From Streptomyces sp. NRRL F-2580 (lineage in GTDB: Bacteria; Actinomycetota; Actinomycetes; Streptomycetales; Streptomycetaceae), in the NCBI RefSeq assembly GCF_000720115.1, contig NZ_JOIR01000003.1:248001-312000 (forward strand): a stretch of DNA of 64,000 bases, given 5' to 3'. Below, in pieces: positions 19,511 to 28,042 of the stretch. Under the pieces are notes generated by a model that saw only the letters and a program-made list of their open reading frames with translations, was not told where the DNA came from and made no database searches. The stretch's first letter is position 1; every line of letters begins with the position of its first letter. Both the position numbers and the translations under genes were made by a program.

Positions 19511-20866
19511 CTACTGGTCGCGGTACATCTCGGCGACGAGGAATGCCAGGTCCAGGGACTGGCTGCGGTTGAGCCGCGGGTCGCAGGCCGTCTCGTAGCG
19601 CTGGTGCAGGTCGTCGACGAAGATCTCGTCGCCGCCGCCCACGCACTCGGTGACGTCGTCACCGGTGAGCTCTACGTGGATGCCGCCCGGGTGGGTGCCC
19701 AGGGCCTTGTGGACCTCGAAGAAGCCCTTGACCTCGTCGAGCACGTCGTCGAAACGGCGCGTCTTGTGGCCGGAGGCCGCCTCGAAGGTGTTGCCGTGCA
19801 TCGGGTCGGTGACCCAGGCGACGACCGCGCCGGAGGCGGTGACCTTCTCGACCAGCTCGGGCAGCTTGTCGCGGACCTTGTCGGCGCCCATGCGGACGAC
19901 GAAGGTCAGCCGGCCCGGCTCGCGCGCGGGGTCCAGGCGGTCGATGTACGTCAGCGCCTCGTCCACCGTGGTGGTCGGGCCGAGCTTGATGCCGATCGGG
20001 TTGGCGATCTGCGAGCAGAACTCGATGTGCGCGTGGTCCAGCTGGCGAGTGCGCTCACCGATCCAGACCATGTGGCCGGAGGTGTCGTACAGCTTGCCGG
20101 TACGCGAGTCGGTACGGGTCAGCGCGCCCTCGTAGTCGAGCAGCAGCGCCTCGTGGGAGGCGTAGAACTCGACGGCCTTGAACTCGGCCGGGTCGGTGCC
20201 GCACGCCTTCATGAAGTTCAGCGCGTTGTCGATCTCCCGCGCCAGCTGCTCGTACCGCTGACCGGACGGGGAGGACTTCACGAAGTCCTGGTTCCAGGCG
20301 TGCACCTGGCGCAGGTCGGCGTAACCACCGGTGGTGAAGGCACGCACCAGGTTGAGCGTGGAGGCGGAGGCGTTGTACATGCGCTTCAGCCGCTCGGGGT
20401 CCGGGATCCGGGCCTCTTCGGTGAAGGCGAAGCCGTTGACGGAGTCGCCGCGGTAGGTCGGCAGGGTGACACCGTCGCGGGTCTCGGTGTCCTTGGAGCG
20501 CGGCTTGGAGTACTGGCCCGCGATGCGGCCGACCTTGACGACCGGCACGGAGGCCGCGTACGTCAGTACGGCACTCATCTGGAGCAGCGTCTTCAGCTTG
20601 GCGCGGATGTGTTCGGCGGACACGCCGTCGAAGGCCTCGGCACAGTCGCCGCCCTGGAGGAGGAACGCCTCGCCCTTGGCGACGGCTCCCAGACGGGCAC
20701 GCAGCTGGTCGCATTCACCCGCGAAAACGAGCGGAGGATACGACTCGAGGTCCGCGACGACAGCGCGCAGAGCCTCGGCATCGGGGTACGAAGGCTGCTG
20801 CGCCGCGGGAAGGTCTCGCCAGGTCGCCTTGACGGCGGGGGCTTGGGTTTCAGCGTTCACGGTCAC
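19511..20866 (-). CDS. aroH: Class II DAHP synthase
   Basis: 451 aa. It condenses phosphoenolpyruvate and erythrose-4-phosphate, the first step of aromatic amino acid synthesis. The plant/actinobacterial class II type is evident from WRDLPAAQQPSYPD, VFAGECDQLRARLG, LLQGGDCAEAF, RIAGQYSKPRS, EFCSQIANPIGIKLGPTT, VAWVTDPMHGNTFEA and GGIHVELTGDDVTEC. The start is GTG 20866: TAATGT at 20874-20879 lies 7 nt before it, the local leaderless pattern; two other in-frame GTGs (20875, 20860) are alternatives. It is divergent from the trp attenuator and anthranilate synthase gene, placing pathway entry and the Trp branch point back to back. The symbol follows Streptomyces usage. Confidence 0.95.
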   Translation of the reverse strand: MTVNAETQAPAVKATWRDLPAAQQPSYPDAEALRAVVADLESYPPLVFAGECDQLRARLGAVAKGEAFLLQGGDCAEAFDGVSAEHIRAKLKTLLQMSAVLTYAASVPVVKVGRIAGQYSKPRSKDTETRDGVTLPTYRGDSVNGFAFTEEARIPDPERLKRMYNASASTLNLVRAFTTGGYADLRQVHAWNQDFVKSSPSGQRYEQLAREIDNALNFMKACGTDPAEFKAVEFYASHEALLLDYEGALTRTDSRTGKLYDTSGHMVWIGERTRQLDHAHIEFCSQIANPIGIKLGPTTTVDEALTYIDRLDPAREPGRLTFVVRMGADKVRDKLPELVEKVTASGAVVAWVTDPMHGNTFEAASGHKTRRFDDVLDEVKGFFEVHKALGTHPGGIHVELTGDDVTECVGGGDEIFVDDLHQRYETACDPRLNRSQSLDLAFLVAEMYRDQ

Positions 20867-20889
20867 CTCGTACACATTACGGCGTCATA

Positions 20890-20924
20890 CGTCTCATCCC
20901 GCCCTCCGCCCACAACGTGAGACG
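20890..20924. promoter_or_regulatory. Inverted repeat in the aroH-trp divergent promoter region
   Basis: CGTCTCA (20890-20896) and TGAGACG (20918-20924) are perfect inverted arms with centres 28 bp apart, about 11-45 bp upstream of the DAHP synthase -10. The spacing, near three helical turns, suits a dimeric regulator. No known regulator is assigned. Confidence 0.35.
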
Positions 20925-21030
20925 CCCTGCTCGAAGGCAGGGGGACCCCAACGGAACGGAATCCATGGTTCAGCCCACGCCGTGAGACGGCTCCGGCGCC
21001 GGAGGGCCGCACTGGGCTAGGGTGCCTCCC

Positions 21031-21099
21031 ATGTACGCGCACTCGAACCAGAACTGGTGGTGGCCCGCTCCCGGCGGCCCACCTCTCGCGCGTACCTGA
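21031..21099 (+). CDS. trpL: trp leader peptide with three Trp codons
   Basis: 22 codons, MYAHSNQNWWWPAPGG then PPLART and stop. The three consecutive TGG codons (21055-21063) are the sensing element of a transcription attenuator: a ribosome stalled there under low Trp-tRNA prevents formation of the terminator at 21120-21142. The ATG is probably the first transcribed codon, since TAGGGT (21018-21023) lies 7 nt upstream. A trp attenuator has been described for an anthranilate synthase gene in S. venezuelae (from memory). Confidence 0.93.
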   Translation: MYAHSNQNWWWPAPGGPPLART

Positions 21100-21119
21100 A
21101 GACGACACGCGACGACGCG

Positions 21120-21142
21120 AAGGCCGCCCCGAGGGGCGGCCT
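21120..21142 (+). terminator. trp attenuator hairpin
   Basis: Perfect 11-bp stem AAGGCCGCCCC / GGGGCGGCCTT with a 2-nt GA turn, 20 nt after the leader peptide stop and 54 nt before the anthranilate synthase start. It acts as a Rho-independent attenuator controlled by leader translation. Confidence 0.88.
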
Positions 21143-21195
21143 TCCGTGTTCTCCGACGCGGGCGCCGCTCCTCCCACCGGAAGGACGCCCCGCCC

Positions 21196-23112
21196 ATGGA
21201 CCCCAGGCCCCTGAACCGACCGAGCCGACCCGGCCGGCTGAGCCGCCTGCTCGACGACTCCTGCCCGCCCTTCGCCCTGCTGCGCCGGCGGACCCCCGGC
21301 CGCGACCACGACACCGTCGAGGTGCTGATCGGCGCGGTCCACGAGGCCGAACACCTCGCCGACCTGCCCGTACGGGAGCTGCCCACCCTCGCCCTCGTGC
21401 CCTTCCGGCAGATCCGGGAGCGCGGGTTCGACGTACGCGACGACGGCACGCCGCTGAGCGTGCTGGTCGCCGAGGAGGCCTACGAGATCCCGCTCGCCGA
21501 GGCGCTGGCCGCGCTGCCCGCGCACGAGGTACGGGTCGAGGACGGTGGCTTCGACGTCCCCGACGCGCAGTACGCGGCCACGGTCGAGCGGGTCATCGAG
21601 GACGAGATCGGCCGCGGGGCGGGCGCGAACTTCGTCATCCGGCGCACCTACGAGGGCCGCATCGACGGCTTCGGCCGCGCCGACGCGCTCGCCCTGTTCC
21701 GGCGGCTGCTGCTGGGCGAGCGCGGCGCGTACTGGACCTACGTCGTCCACACCGGCGAGCGGACGCTGGTCGGGGCCAGCCCCGAGGTGCACGTGCGGAT
21801 GTCCGGGGGCACGGTCGTGATGAACCCGATCAGCGGCACCTACCGGTATCCGGCCGCCGGACCCACCGTGGACTCCCTCCTCGCCTTCCTCGGCGACCGC
21901 AAGGAGACCGAGGAGCTGTCTATGGTCGTCGACGAGGAACTCAAGATGATGTGCACCGTCGGCGACCGCGGCGGGGTCGTGGTCGGACCGCGGCTGAAGG
22001 AGATGTCCCACCTCGCGCACACCGAGTACGAGCTGCGCGGGCGCTCCTCGCTGGACGTGCGGGAAGTACTGCGCGAGACGATGTTCGCGGCGACGGTCAC
22101 CGGCTCGCCGGTGCAGAACGCCTGCCGCGTGATCGAGCGGTACGAGAGCGGGGGCCGCGGCTACTACGCGGGGGCCCTGGCGCTGCTCGGGCAGGACGCG
22201 GCCGGAGCGCAGACCCTGGACTCCCCCATCCTGATCCGCACCGCCGACATCGCCCCGGACGGCGTGCTGCGGGTGCCGGTCGGTGCCACGCTCGTACGGC
22301 ACTCCGATCCGGCGGGCGAGGTCGCGGAGACGCACGCGAAGGCGGCGGGGGTGCTGGCGGCCCTCGGGGTGCGGCCGGCCGCGACCCGGCCGGCCTTCGA
22401 CGGCGCGCGGCTGGCGGACGACCCGCGGGTGCGGGCGGCCCTGGCGGCCCGGCGGTCGGACCTGGCCCCCTTCTGGCTGCGCATGCAGGAGCGGCCGTCC
22501 TCCCTGACCGGCCACGCGCTGGTGGTGGACGGCGAGGACACCTTCACGGCGATGCTGGCACACGTCCTGCGGGTGGCCGGGCTTGAGGTGACCGTACGCC
22601 GCTACGACGATCCGGGGCTGCGGGCGGCGGCCCTGTCCTGGCCGGGCCCGATCGTCCTCGGCCCCGGTCCGGGCAACCCGGCGGACGCCTCGGACCCCAA
22701 AATGCGGATGCTGCGCGCGCTGGCCGCGGAACTGCTGGCCGGGCACCGCCGCGGGCTGGTCGGGATCTGCCTGGGGCACGAGCTGCTGGCGGCCGAGCTG
22801 GGGCTGCCGCTGATCCGCAAGGCGGAGCCGGCGCAGGGGGCGCAGACCCGGATCGACCTGTTCGGGGCGCAGGAGGTGGTGGGCTTCTACAACACGTACA
22901 CCGCGCACTGCGACGAGCCGCGGGCCGCGCGGCTCGCCGTGGACGGGGTGGAGGTGTCCCGCGACCCGGCGACCGGGGAGGTGCACGCGGTCCGCTCCGT
23001 CGGGGGCGGCTTCGCAGGGGTCCAGTTCCACCCGGAGTCCGTCCTCACCCTCCGCGGCGCGGACCTGCTGCGCGAGCTCCTGACCGGCGTGATGACCCCC
23101 GCCCCGGCATAG
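21196..23112 (+). CDS. trpE: Fused anthranilate synthase (TrpE-TrpG type)
   Basis: 638 aa. The N-terminal about 410 residues form the chorismate-binding subunit (NPISGTYRYPA, ELSMVVDEELKMM, MSHLAHTEYELRG, PVQNACRVIERYE, ILIRTADI); the C-terminal about 200 form the class I glutamine amidotransferase (LGPGPGNPAD, catalytic Cys in GICLGHELLAAELG, His and Glu in VQFHPESVLT). Such fusions also occur in PhzE-like enzymes of phenazine pathways, but the trp attenuator upstream shows a role in tryptophan supply. trpD is 25 kb away in this window; other trp genes are absent. Confidence 0.92.
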   Translation: MDPRPLNRPSRPGRLSRLLDDSCPPFALLRRRTPGRDHDTVEVLIGAVHEAEHLADLPVRELPTLALVPFRQIRERGFDVRDDGTPLSVLVAEEAYEIPLAEALAALPAHEVRVEDGGFDVPDAQYAATVERVIEDEIGRGAGANFVIRRTYEGRIDGFGRADALALFRRLLLGERGAYWTYVVHTGERTLVGASPEVHVRMSGGTVVMNPISGTYRYPAAGPTVDSLLAFLGDRKETEELSMVVDEELKMMCTVGDRGGVVVGPRLKEMSHLAHTEYELRGRSSLDVREVLRETMFAATVTGSPVQNACRVIERYESGGRGYYAGALALLGQDAAGAQTLDSPILIRTADIAPDGVLRVPVGATLVRHSDPAGEVAETHAKAAGVLAALGVRPAATRPAFDGARLADDPRVRAALAARRSDLAPFWLRMQERPSSLTGHALVVDGEDTFTAMLAHVLRVAGLEVTVRRYDDPGLRAAALSWPGPIVLGPGPGNPADASDPKMRMLRALAAELLAGHRRGLVGICLGHELLAAELGLPLIRKAEPAQGAQTRIDLFGAQEVVGFYNTYTAHCDEPRAARLAVDGVEVSRDPATGEVHAVRSVGGGFAGVQFHPESVLTLRGADLLRELLTGVMTPAPA

Positions 23113-23136
23113 CCGCCGGGCCGCCGCTGCGCGGGT

Positions 23137-23245
23137 CTCCCGGGGCTCCGCCCCAGACCCTCCCCCGGACTCCGTCCGGGACCCCCGCCTCAAACGCCGG
23201 CGGGGCTGGATCCTTCAGCCCGTCCGGCGTTTGAGGGCGCCCGGC
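23137..23245. repeat. Dispersed intergenic repeat, copy 2
   Basis: GGGGCTCCGCCCC hairpin, then a CCCCCGGACTCCGTCCGGG palindrome, then the CTCAAACGCCGGCGGGGCTG core ending at 23208 and an inverted partner at 23216-23236. It lies between convergent trpE and pfkA ends and overlaps neither, so it may serve as a shared terminator. Confidence 0.8.
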
Positions 23246-23248
23246 GGC

Positions 23249-24277
23249 TCAGCCGAAGAAGACCCCCACCTCCTTGTAGAGCGCGGGGTCCACCGTCTTC
23301 AGCCGCGCCGTCGCCTCCGCGATCGGCACCCGGACGATGTCCGTCCCCTTGAGCGCGACCATCTTGCCGAAGTCCCCGTCGTGCACCGCGTCGATCGCGT
23401 GCAGCCCGAACCGGGTCGCCAGCCACCGGTCGAAGGCGCTGGGCGTGCCGCCCCGCTGGATGTGCCCGAGGACGGTCGTACGGGCCTCCTTGCCGGTCCG
23501 CGCCTCGATCTCCTTGGCCAGCCACTCGCCCACGCCCGACAGCCGGACGTGCCCGAAGGAGTCCTTGGTGGCGTCCTTCAGCACCAGGTCCCCGTCCTTG
23601 GGCATGGCGCCCTCGGCGACCACGACGATCGGGGCGTAGCTCGCCTTGAAGCGGGAGGTCACCCAGGCGCACACCTCGTCCATGTCGAAGCGCTGCTCCG
23701 GGATGAGGATGACGTTGGCGCCGCCCGCGAGCCCCGAGTGCAGGGCGATCCAGCCGGCGTGCCGGCCCATGACCTCGACGACCAGCACCCGCATGTGCGA
23801 CTCGGCAGTGGTGTGCAGCCGGTCGATCGCCTCGGTCGCGATGCCGACGGCGGTGTCGAAGCCGAAGGTGTAGTCCGTGGCGGACAGGTCGTTGTCGATG
23901 GTCTTGGGCACGCCGACGCAGGGGATGCCGTAGTCCTCGTACAGCTTGGCGGCGACCCCGAGGGTGTCCTCGCCGCCGATCGCGACGAGGGCGTCGACCT
24001 CGTACTTGGCGAGGTTGTCCTTGATGTCGCGCACCCCGTTCTCCGTCTTGAACGGATTGGTGCGCGAGGAGCCGAGGATGGTGCCGCCGCGGGGCAGGAT
24101 GCCGCGGACGGCGGGGATGTCGAGCGGGACGGTCCTCCCCTCGACCGCGCCCCGCCAGCCGTCCTTGAACCCGACGAACGCGCAGCCGTACTCCTGGGTG
24201 CCCTTGCGGACGACGGCCCTGATCACCGCGTTGAGCCCGGGGCAGTCTCCGCCACCGGTCAGCACTCCGACCTTCAT
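23249..24277 (-). CDS. pfkA: 6-phosphofructokinase; phosphoryl donor uncertain
   Basis: 342 aa from ATG 24277, with GGGAG 7 nt upstream. It phosphorylates fructose-6-phosphate in glycolysis. Motifs: LTGGGDCPGLNAVIRAVVR, PFKTENGVRDI, AIGGEDTLGVA (101-105), VPKTIDNDLSATD (124-130), MGRHAGWIA and GHIQRGGTPSAFDR. ATP-dependent enzymes usually have GGDGS and PGTIDND; here Asp at 104 and Lys at 125 replace the two glycines, the combination linked to pyrophosphate-dependent enzymes. Some actinobacterial enzymes with part of this pattern still use ATP, so the donor is open. A Crp-like site lies in its promoter. Confidence 0.93.
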   Translation of the reverse strand: MKVGVLTGGGDCPGLNAVIRAVVRKGTQEYGCAFVGFKDGWRGAVEGRTVPLDIPAVRGILPRGGTILGSSRTNPFKTENGVRDIKDNLAKYEVDALVAIGGEDTLGVAAKLYEDYGIPCVGVPKTIDNDLSATDYTFGFDTAVGIATEAIDRLHTTAESHMRVLVVEVMGRHAGWIALHSGLAGGANVILIPEQRFDMDEVCAWVTSRFKASYAPIVVVAEGAMPKDGDLVLKDATKDSFGHVRLSGVGEWLAKEIEARTGKEARTTVLGHIQRGGTPSAFDRWLATRFGLHAIDAVHDGDFGKMVALKGTDIVRVPIAEATARLKTVDPALYKEVGVFFG

Positions 24278-24302
24278 TGCATCTCCCTTCGCCATGACGG
24301 TC

Positions 24303-24326
24303 ACGCTAGTGGTGACGCAGGTCACA
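24303..24326 (-). promoter_or_regulatory. Crp-like site overlapping the pfkA promoter
   Basis: On the minus strand TGTGACCTGCGTCACC (24311-24326) fits both the CRP form TGTGA-N6-TCAC and the Streptomyces Crp form GTG-N6-GNCAC. It abuts a -10-like TAGCGT (24303-24308), with TTGCTG 16 bp further upstream, so the site lies within the spacer and would favour repression. Confidence 0.55.
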
Positions 24327-24432
24327 GCAAGGGTCCTGAAGGGGTCAATTCCGGTGGAATCGCGGGGCGTTGCGTACGCCCGTTCACTCGTACGAGGGCG
24401 AAAGTACGATCGACGCCCGGTGACCGGGGTGC

Positions 24433-25110
24433 CTACGCGTCGTCGAGGCCCCGCTCTATGGCGTACCGGACCAGCTCCACCCGGTTGTGCAACTGCAGCT
24501 TGCCCAAGGTGTTCTGGACGTGGTTCTGCACGGTGCGGTGGGAGATGACCAGCCGCTCCGCGATCTGCTTGTACGAGAGCCCCTTGGCCACCAGGCGCAG
24601 CACCTCGGTCTCGCGGTCGGTCAGTTGTGGCACCTTCGGCTCGTCGGATGCGGTCGGCACCGGGTCGGTGGCGAGGCGCCGGTACTCGCCGAGCACCAGA
24701 CCGGCCAGGCCCGGGGTGAAGACCGGATCGCCGGCCGCGGTGCGGCGGACCGCGTCGATCAGCTCCTGGGCACCGGCGGACTTCAGCAGGTAGCCGGTGG
24801 CGCCGGACTTCACCGCCTCCAGGACGTCCGCGTGCTCACCGCTGGCGGACAGCACCAGGACGCGCAGCGCCGGGTGGGCGCCGACCAGTTCCTTGCAGAC
24901 CTGCACGCCCGGCATGCCGGGCAGGTTGAGGTCGAGGACCAGGACGTCGGGGGTGACGGCGCGGGCCCGGCGTACCGCCTCGGGGCCGTCGCCGGCGGTC
25001 GCCACGACGTCGAAGCCGGCGGCGGCCAGGTCGCGGGCGACCGCGTCCCGCCACATCGGGTGGTCGTCGACGACCATCACCCTGATCTCGTGCGGTTCCT
25101 TCGTGCTCAT
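24433..25110 (-). CDS. macR: NarL/LuxR-family response regulator, MacR-like
   Basis: 225 aa. The receiver domain (residues about 10-125) has the acidic pair VVDDHP, phospho-acceptor Asp in PDVLVLDLNLPG and switch residues LVLSASGE and GYLLKSAG. The C-terminal LuxR helix-turn-helix is LTDRETEVLRLVAKGLSYKQ through RTVQNHVQNTLGKLQLHNR. The start overlaps the kinase stop by 4 bp (ATGA). By position and form this is the MacR regulator of the MacRS pair, reported in S. coelicolor to affect cell-wall integrity, morphology and actinorhodin. The identification is by synteny from memory. Confidence 0.88.
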   Translation of the reverse strand: MSTKEPHEIRVMVVDDHPMWRDAVARDLAAAGFDVVATAGDGPEAVRRARAVTPDVLVLDLNLPGMPGVQVCKELVGAHPALRVLVLSASGEHADVLEAVKSGATGYLLKSAGAQELIDAVRRTAAGDPVFTPGLAGLVLGEYRRLATDPVPTASDEPKVPQLTDRETEVLRLVAKGLSYKQIAERLVISHRTVQNHVQNTLGKLQLHNRVELVRYAIERGLDDA

Positions 25111-26318
25111 TGGGTCCTCCCCCTCGGTACCTTCAGTTCCACTTCGGTGCCCTGTCCGGGGACGGACACCAGATCGGCGCTGCCGCCGAGGTCGCGCAGT
25201 CGGCCGCGGATGGACAGGGCCACTCCCATCCGGCCCTCGCCCTCCGCCTGGTCGAGCCGGCCCGCCGGGATGCCCGGGCCGTCGTCGCGGACGGTCACGA
25301 TCACCTCGTCGCCCCAGTCCTCGACCAGGATCCAGGCCCTGGCCCCCTCGCCCGCGTGCTTGCGCACGTTGTCGAGGGCGGCGCCGACCGCCGCGGCCAG
25401 CTCCTTCGCGGCGGGCACCGGCAGCGGGACCGGGGTGCCCGGCTCGGCGAAGCTCACCCGGGACCCGGCGTGCGGGGCGAGGAGCGTGCGCAGGTCCAGC
25501 TCGCCGTCGTCGGCGCCCGGCTCGTCCACCTCGTACGTGTCCACCAGCGCGCCGCGCGACTCGTCGGAGGAGACCCGGGAGGGGTGCGCCAAACCGGTGC
25601 TGACCAGCGTGCGCAGCGCCACCTCCTGCTCTCCCGCCATCCGGCCCAGCTCGGCGGCCTCGCCGCCCACCTCGGCGCCGCGCCGCTGGACCATGGCGAG
25701 GACCTGGAGGACCCCGTCGTGGATGTCGCGGGCGAGGCGTTCGCGCTCGCGGGTGACCGCCTCGATCTCCAGGGCGCGGGCGAGGGTGTTCTCACTGGCC
25801 CGGGCGACCTCGACGACGTAGCCGATGGCCACGGAGGAGACCCAGACGAGCAGCACGTTGTGCAGGGCGTCCCGGGTGGGCTGGCCGCCGTGGATGAGGA
25901 TGGTGGCCGCGGCCACGAAGGTGGACGCGAAGCAGGCCCAGCGCCAGCCGCCCTTGATGGCGAATCCGAGGACCGCGCCCCCGGTCCAGATCGTGGGCAG
26001 GGTGGGACCGCCCCCGGTGATCCGCTCGTGGGTGTCGGCGAGCGGGGTCAGTCCGATCCCGACGATGGCGACGGTGAGGTCGGCGACGAGGAAGCCCTTG
26101 GTGCAGCTGGCGGCGTTGGCCACCTTCGAGGTGGTGGCCAGGGTCCAGACGGCGAGGAAGGCGAGGTAGCCGGCCGCGATCCAGGGGTGCGGGTACCGCT
26201 TGTAGGCGGATGCGAACAGCAGCACCGCGTAGACCATCGTCAGCAGCCGGTACGCCGTCAGGGCACGCCAAAGCGGCTGCTCGACCGACATGCGTACGAC
26301 GCGTTCGCGTTTCGCCAT
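25107..26318 (-). CDS. macS: Sensor histidine kinase, MacS-like
   Basis: 403 aa from ATG 26318 (AGGGGG 8 nt upstream; GTG 26327 is an alternative). The N-terminal half has about five or six membrane helices with little extracellular sequence. The HisKA_3 phospho-acceptor is in RERLARDIHDGVLQVLAMVQRR. The ATPase domain has ALDNVRKHAGEGA (N box), VRDDGPGIP (G1 box) and GMGVALSIRGRLRDLGGSA-like C-terminal segments. It is translationally coupled to the response regulator gene. Signal unknown; envelope stress is plausible from MacRS work. Confidence 0.87.
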   Translation of the reverse strand: MAKRERVVRMSVEQPLWRALTAYRLLTMVYAVLLFASAYKRYPHPWIAAGYLAFLAVWTLATTSKVANAASCTKGFLVADLTVAIVGIGLTPLADTHERITGGGPTLPTIWTGGAVLGFAIKGGWRWACFASTFVAAATILIHGGQPTRDALHNVLLVWVSSVAIGYVVEVARASENTLARALEIEAVTRERERLARDIHDGVLQVLAMVQRRGAEVGGEAAELGRMAGEQEVALRTLVSTGLAHPSRVSSDESRGALVDTYEVDEPGADDGELDLRTLLAPHAGSRVSFAEPGTPVPLPVPAAKELAAAVGAALDNVRKHAGEGARAWILVEDWGDEVIVTVRDDGPGIPAGRLDQAEGEGRMGVALSIRGRLRDLGGSADLVSVPGQGTEVELKVPRGRTQ

Positions 26319-26351
26319 CTCCCCCACCCCCTGCGGGCGGTACCGCCCGAC

Positions 26352-27107
26352 CTACTCCGGCTTGCCGTCGGCCTTCTCGGCCTTGCCGGTCCTCTCCGCC
26401 CGCTCGGCCTTCTCGGCCTTTTCCGCATCGGCGATCTGGCGCTTGGCCGCCGTCGCGTAGATGTCGACGTACTCCTGGCCGGAGAGCTTCATGATCTCGT
26501 ACATGACCTCGTCGGTCACCGAGCGCAGGATGAAGCGGTCGCCGTCCATGCCCTGGTAGCGGCTGAAGTCCAGGGGCTTGCCGATCCGGATGCCCGGGCG
26601 CATCAGCTTGGGCACCACCTTGCCGGGCGGCTGGATCTTCTCGGTGTCGATCATCGCCACGGGGATCACGGGTGCGCCGGTGGCCAGCGCCACCCGCGCC
26701 AGCCCGCCGGGCTTGCCGCGGTACAGGCGTCCGTCGGGTGAACGCGTGCCCTCGGGGTAAATACCGAACAGCTCCCCCCGCTCGATGACCTCGATGCCGC
26801 TCTTGATCGCGGCCTCGCCGGCCCCGCGCGCACCGGAGCGGTCCACCGGGAGCTGGCCGACGCCCTTGAAGAAGGCGGCCGTCAGCCTGCCCTTGACGCC
26901 CGGGGAGGTGAAGTACTCCGCCTTCGCGATGAAGGTGACCTTCCGGTCCAGCACGGCCGGAAGGAAGAAGGAGTCGGAGAAGGACAGGTGGTTGCTCGCG
27001 AGGATCGCCGGCCCCTCCGCGGGAATGTTCTCGAGGCCCTCCACCCACGGCCTGAAAGCAAGCTTCAGTGAACCGCCGATGGAGAACTTCATTGCGCCGT
27101 AGATCAA
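26352..27107 (-). CDS. 1-acylglycerol-3-phosphate acyltransferase (PlsC family)
   Basis: 251 aa. TTG 27107 is preceded by AGGAAGG at 8 nt and is preferred; ATG 27092 (MKFSIGGSL) is an alternative. Catalytic motif NHLSFSD (NHX4D), substrate motif LFGIYPEGTRSPDG, then GAPVIPVAMID. The enzyme acylates lysophosphatidate in membrane phospholipid synthesis. The C-terminal 40 residues are a charged Lys/Glu/Ala tail of low complexity. It lies 33 bp upstream of macS and may be co-transcribed. The mycobacterial counterpart by synteny is Rv2182c (from memory). Confidence 0.9.
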   Translation of the reverse strand: MIYGAMKFSIGGSLKLAFRPWVEGLENIPAEGPAILASNHLSFSDSFFLPAVLDRKVTFIAKAEYFTSPGVKGRLTAAFFKGVGQLPVDRSGARGAGEAAIKSGIEVIERGELFGIYPEGTRSPDGRLYRGKPGGLARVALATGAPVIPVAMIDTEKIQPPGKVVPKLMRPGIRIGKPLDFSRYQGMDGDRFILRSVTDEVMYEIMKLSGQEYVDIYATAAKRQIADAEKAEKAERAERTGKAEKADGKPE

Positions 27108-27262
27108 CTCGAAAGCCTTCCTGTGTCTGTCGAACAGACCATATCCCCTGGCTCCCGCGGCAGCGGCCCGACGACCCTGGCCGGTGCCACCCCGGTCGCG
27201 TACGGTGAAGTCACACAGAGCAACGCACCCACCCGGCGTACATCATGATCAAGGAGACCCTG

Positions 27263-28042
27263 GTGCCCGTCCTCCCTGGAGCCGAGCCGTTCCGCCACGA
27301 GGGCGGAGAGGTCGGCGTCCTCCTCTGCCACGGCTTCACCGGTTCCCCGCAGTCGCTGCGCCCGTGGGCCGAGTACCTCGCCGGGCAGGGGCTCACGGTG
27401 TCGCTGCCGCTGCTGCCCGGACACGGGACGCGCTGGCAGGACATGCAGCTCACGGGCTGGCAGGACTGGTACGCGGAGGTCGACCGCGCCCTGCGGGAAC
27501 TGCTGGACCGGTGCGAGCAGGTCTTCGTCTTCGGGCTGTCGATGGGCGGCGCGCTGACCCTGCGGCTGGCCGCCAAGCACGGGGACGCCATCAGCGGCAT
27601 CGTGCTCGTCAACCCGGCGAACAAGGTGCACGACCCGCTGGCCGTCGCCCTTCCCGTGGCCAAGCACTTCATCCGGTCGACGCCGGGCATCGCCAGCGAC
27701 ATCGCGAAGCCGGGCTCGGAGGAGGTCGGCTACGACCGGGTCCCGACCCGGGCCGCGCACTCGCTGCGGAAGTTCCTGCAGCTCGTGGACGCCGACCTGC
27801 CGCAGGTCACGCAGCCGCTGCTGCTGCTGCACAGCCCGCAGGACCACGTCGTACCGCCCGTCGACTCCGCGCGCATCCTGGCCCGGGTCTCCTCCACGGA
27901 CGTCACCGAGACCCTCCTGGAACAGAGCTACCACGTCGCGACGTTGGACCATGACGCGGAGCGGATCTTCGCGGACAGCTATGCGTTCGTCGGCCGACTG
28001 GCGGAGAGCGTGGGCAGGGAGGGGGCGCAGGCCGGTGGCTGA
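27263..28042 (+). CDS. Alpha/beta hydrolase (carboxylesterase or monoacylglycerol lipase type)
   Basis: 259 aa from GTG 27263, with AAGGAG 6 nt upstream; the in-frame ATG 27245 contains that ribosome site and is not used. The nucleophile elbow is FGLSMGGAL, the oxyanion region VLLCHGFTGSPQSLR, the acid HSPQDHVVPP and the histidine LDHDAE. It resembles bacterial carboxylesterases of the Est30 type, acting on short acyl esters or monoacylglycerols. It is divergent from the acyltransferase gene and overlaps the next gene by 8 bp. Confidence 0.88.
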   Translation: MPVLPGAEPFRHEGGEVGVLLCHGFTGSPQSLRPWAEYLAGQGLTVSLPLLPGHGTRWQDMQLTGWQDWYAEVDRALRELLDRCEQVFVFGLSMGGALTLRLAAKHGDAISGIVLVNPANKVHDPLAVALPVAKHFIRSTPGIASDIAKPGSEEVGYDRVPTRAAHSLRKFLQLVDADLPQVTQPLLLLHSPQDHVVPPVDSARILARVSSTDVTETLLEQSYHVATLDHDAERIFADSYAFVGRLAESVGREGAQAGG

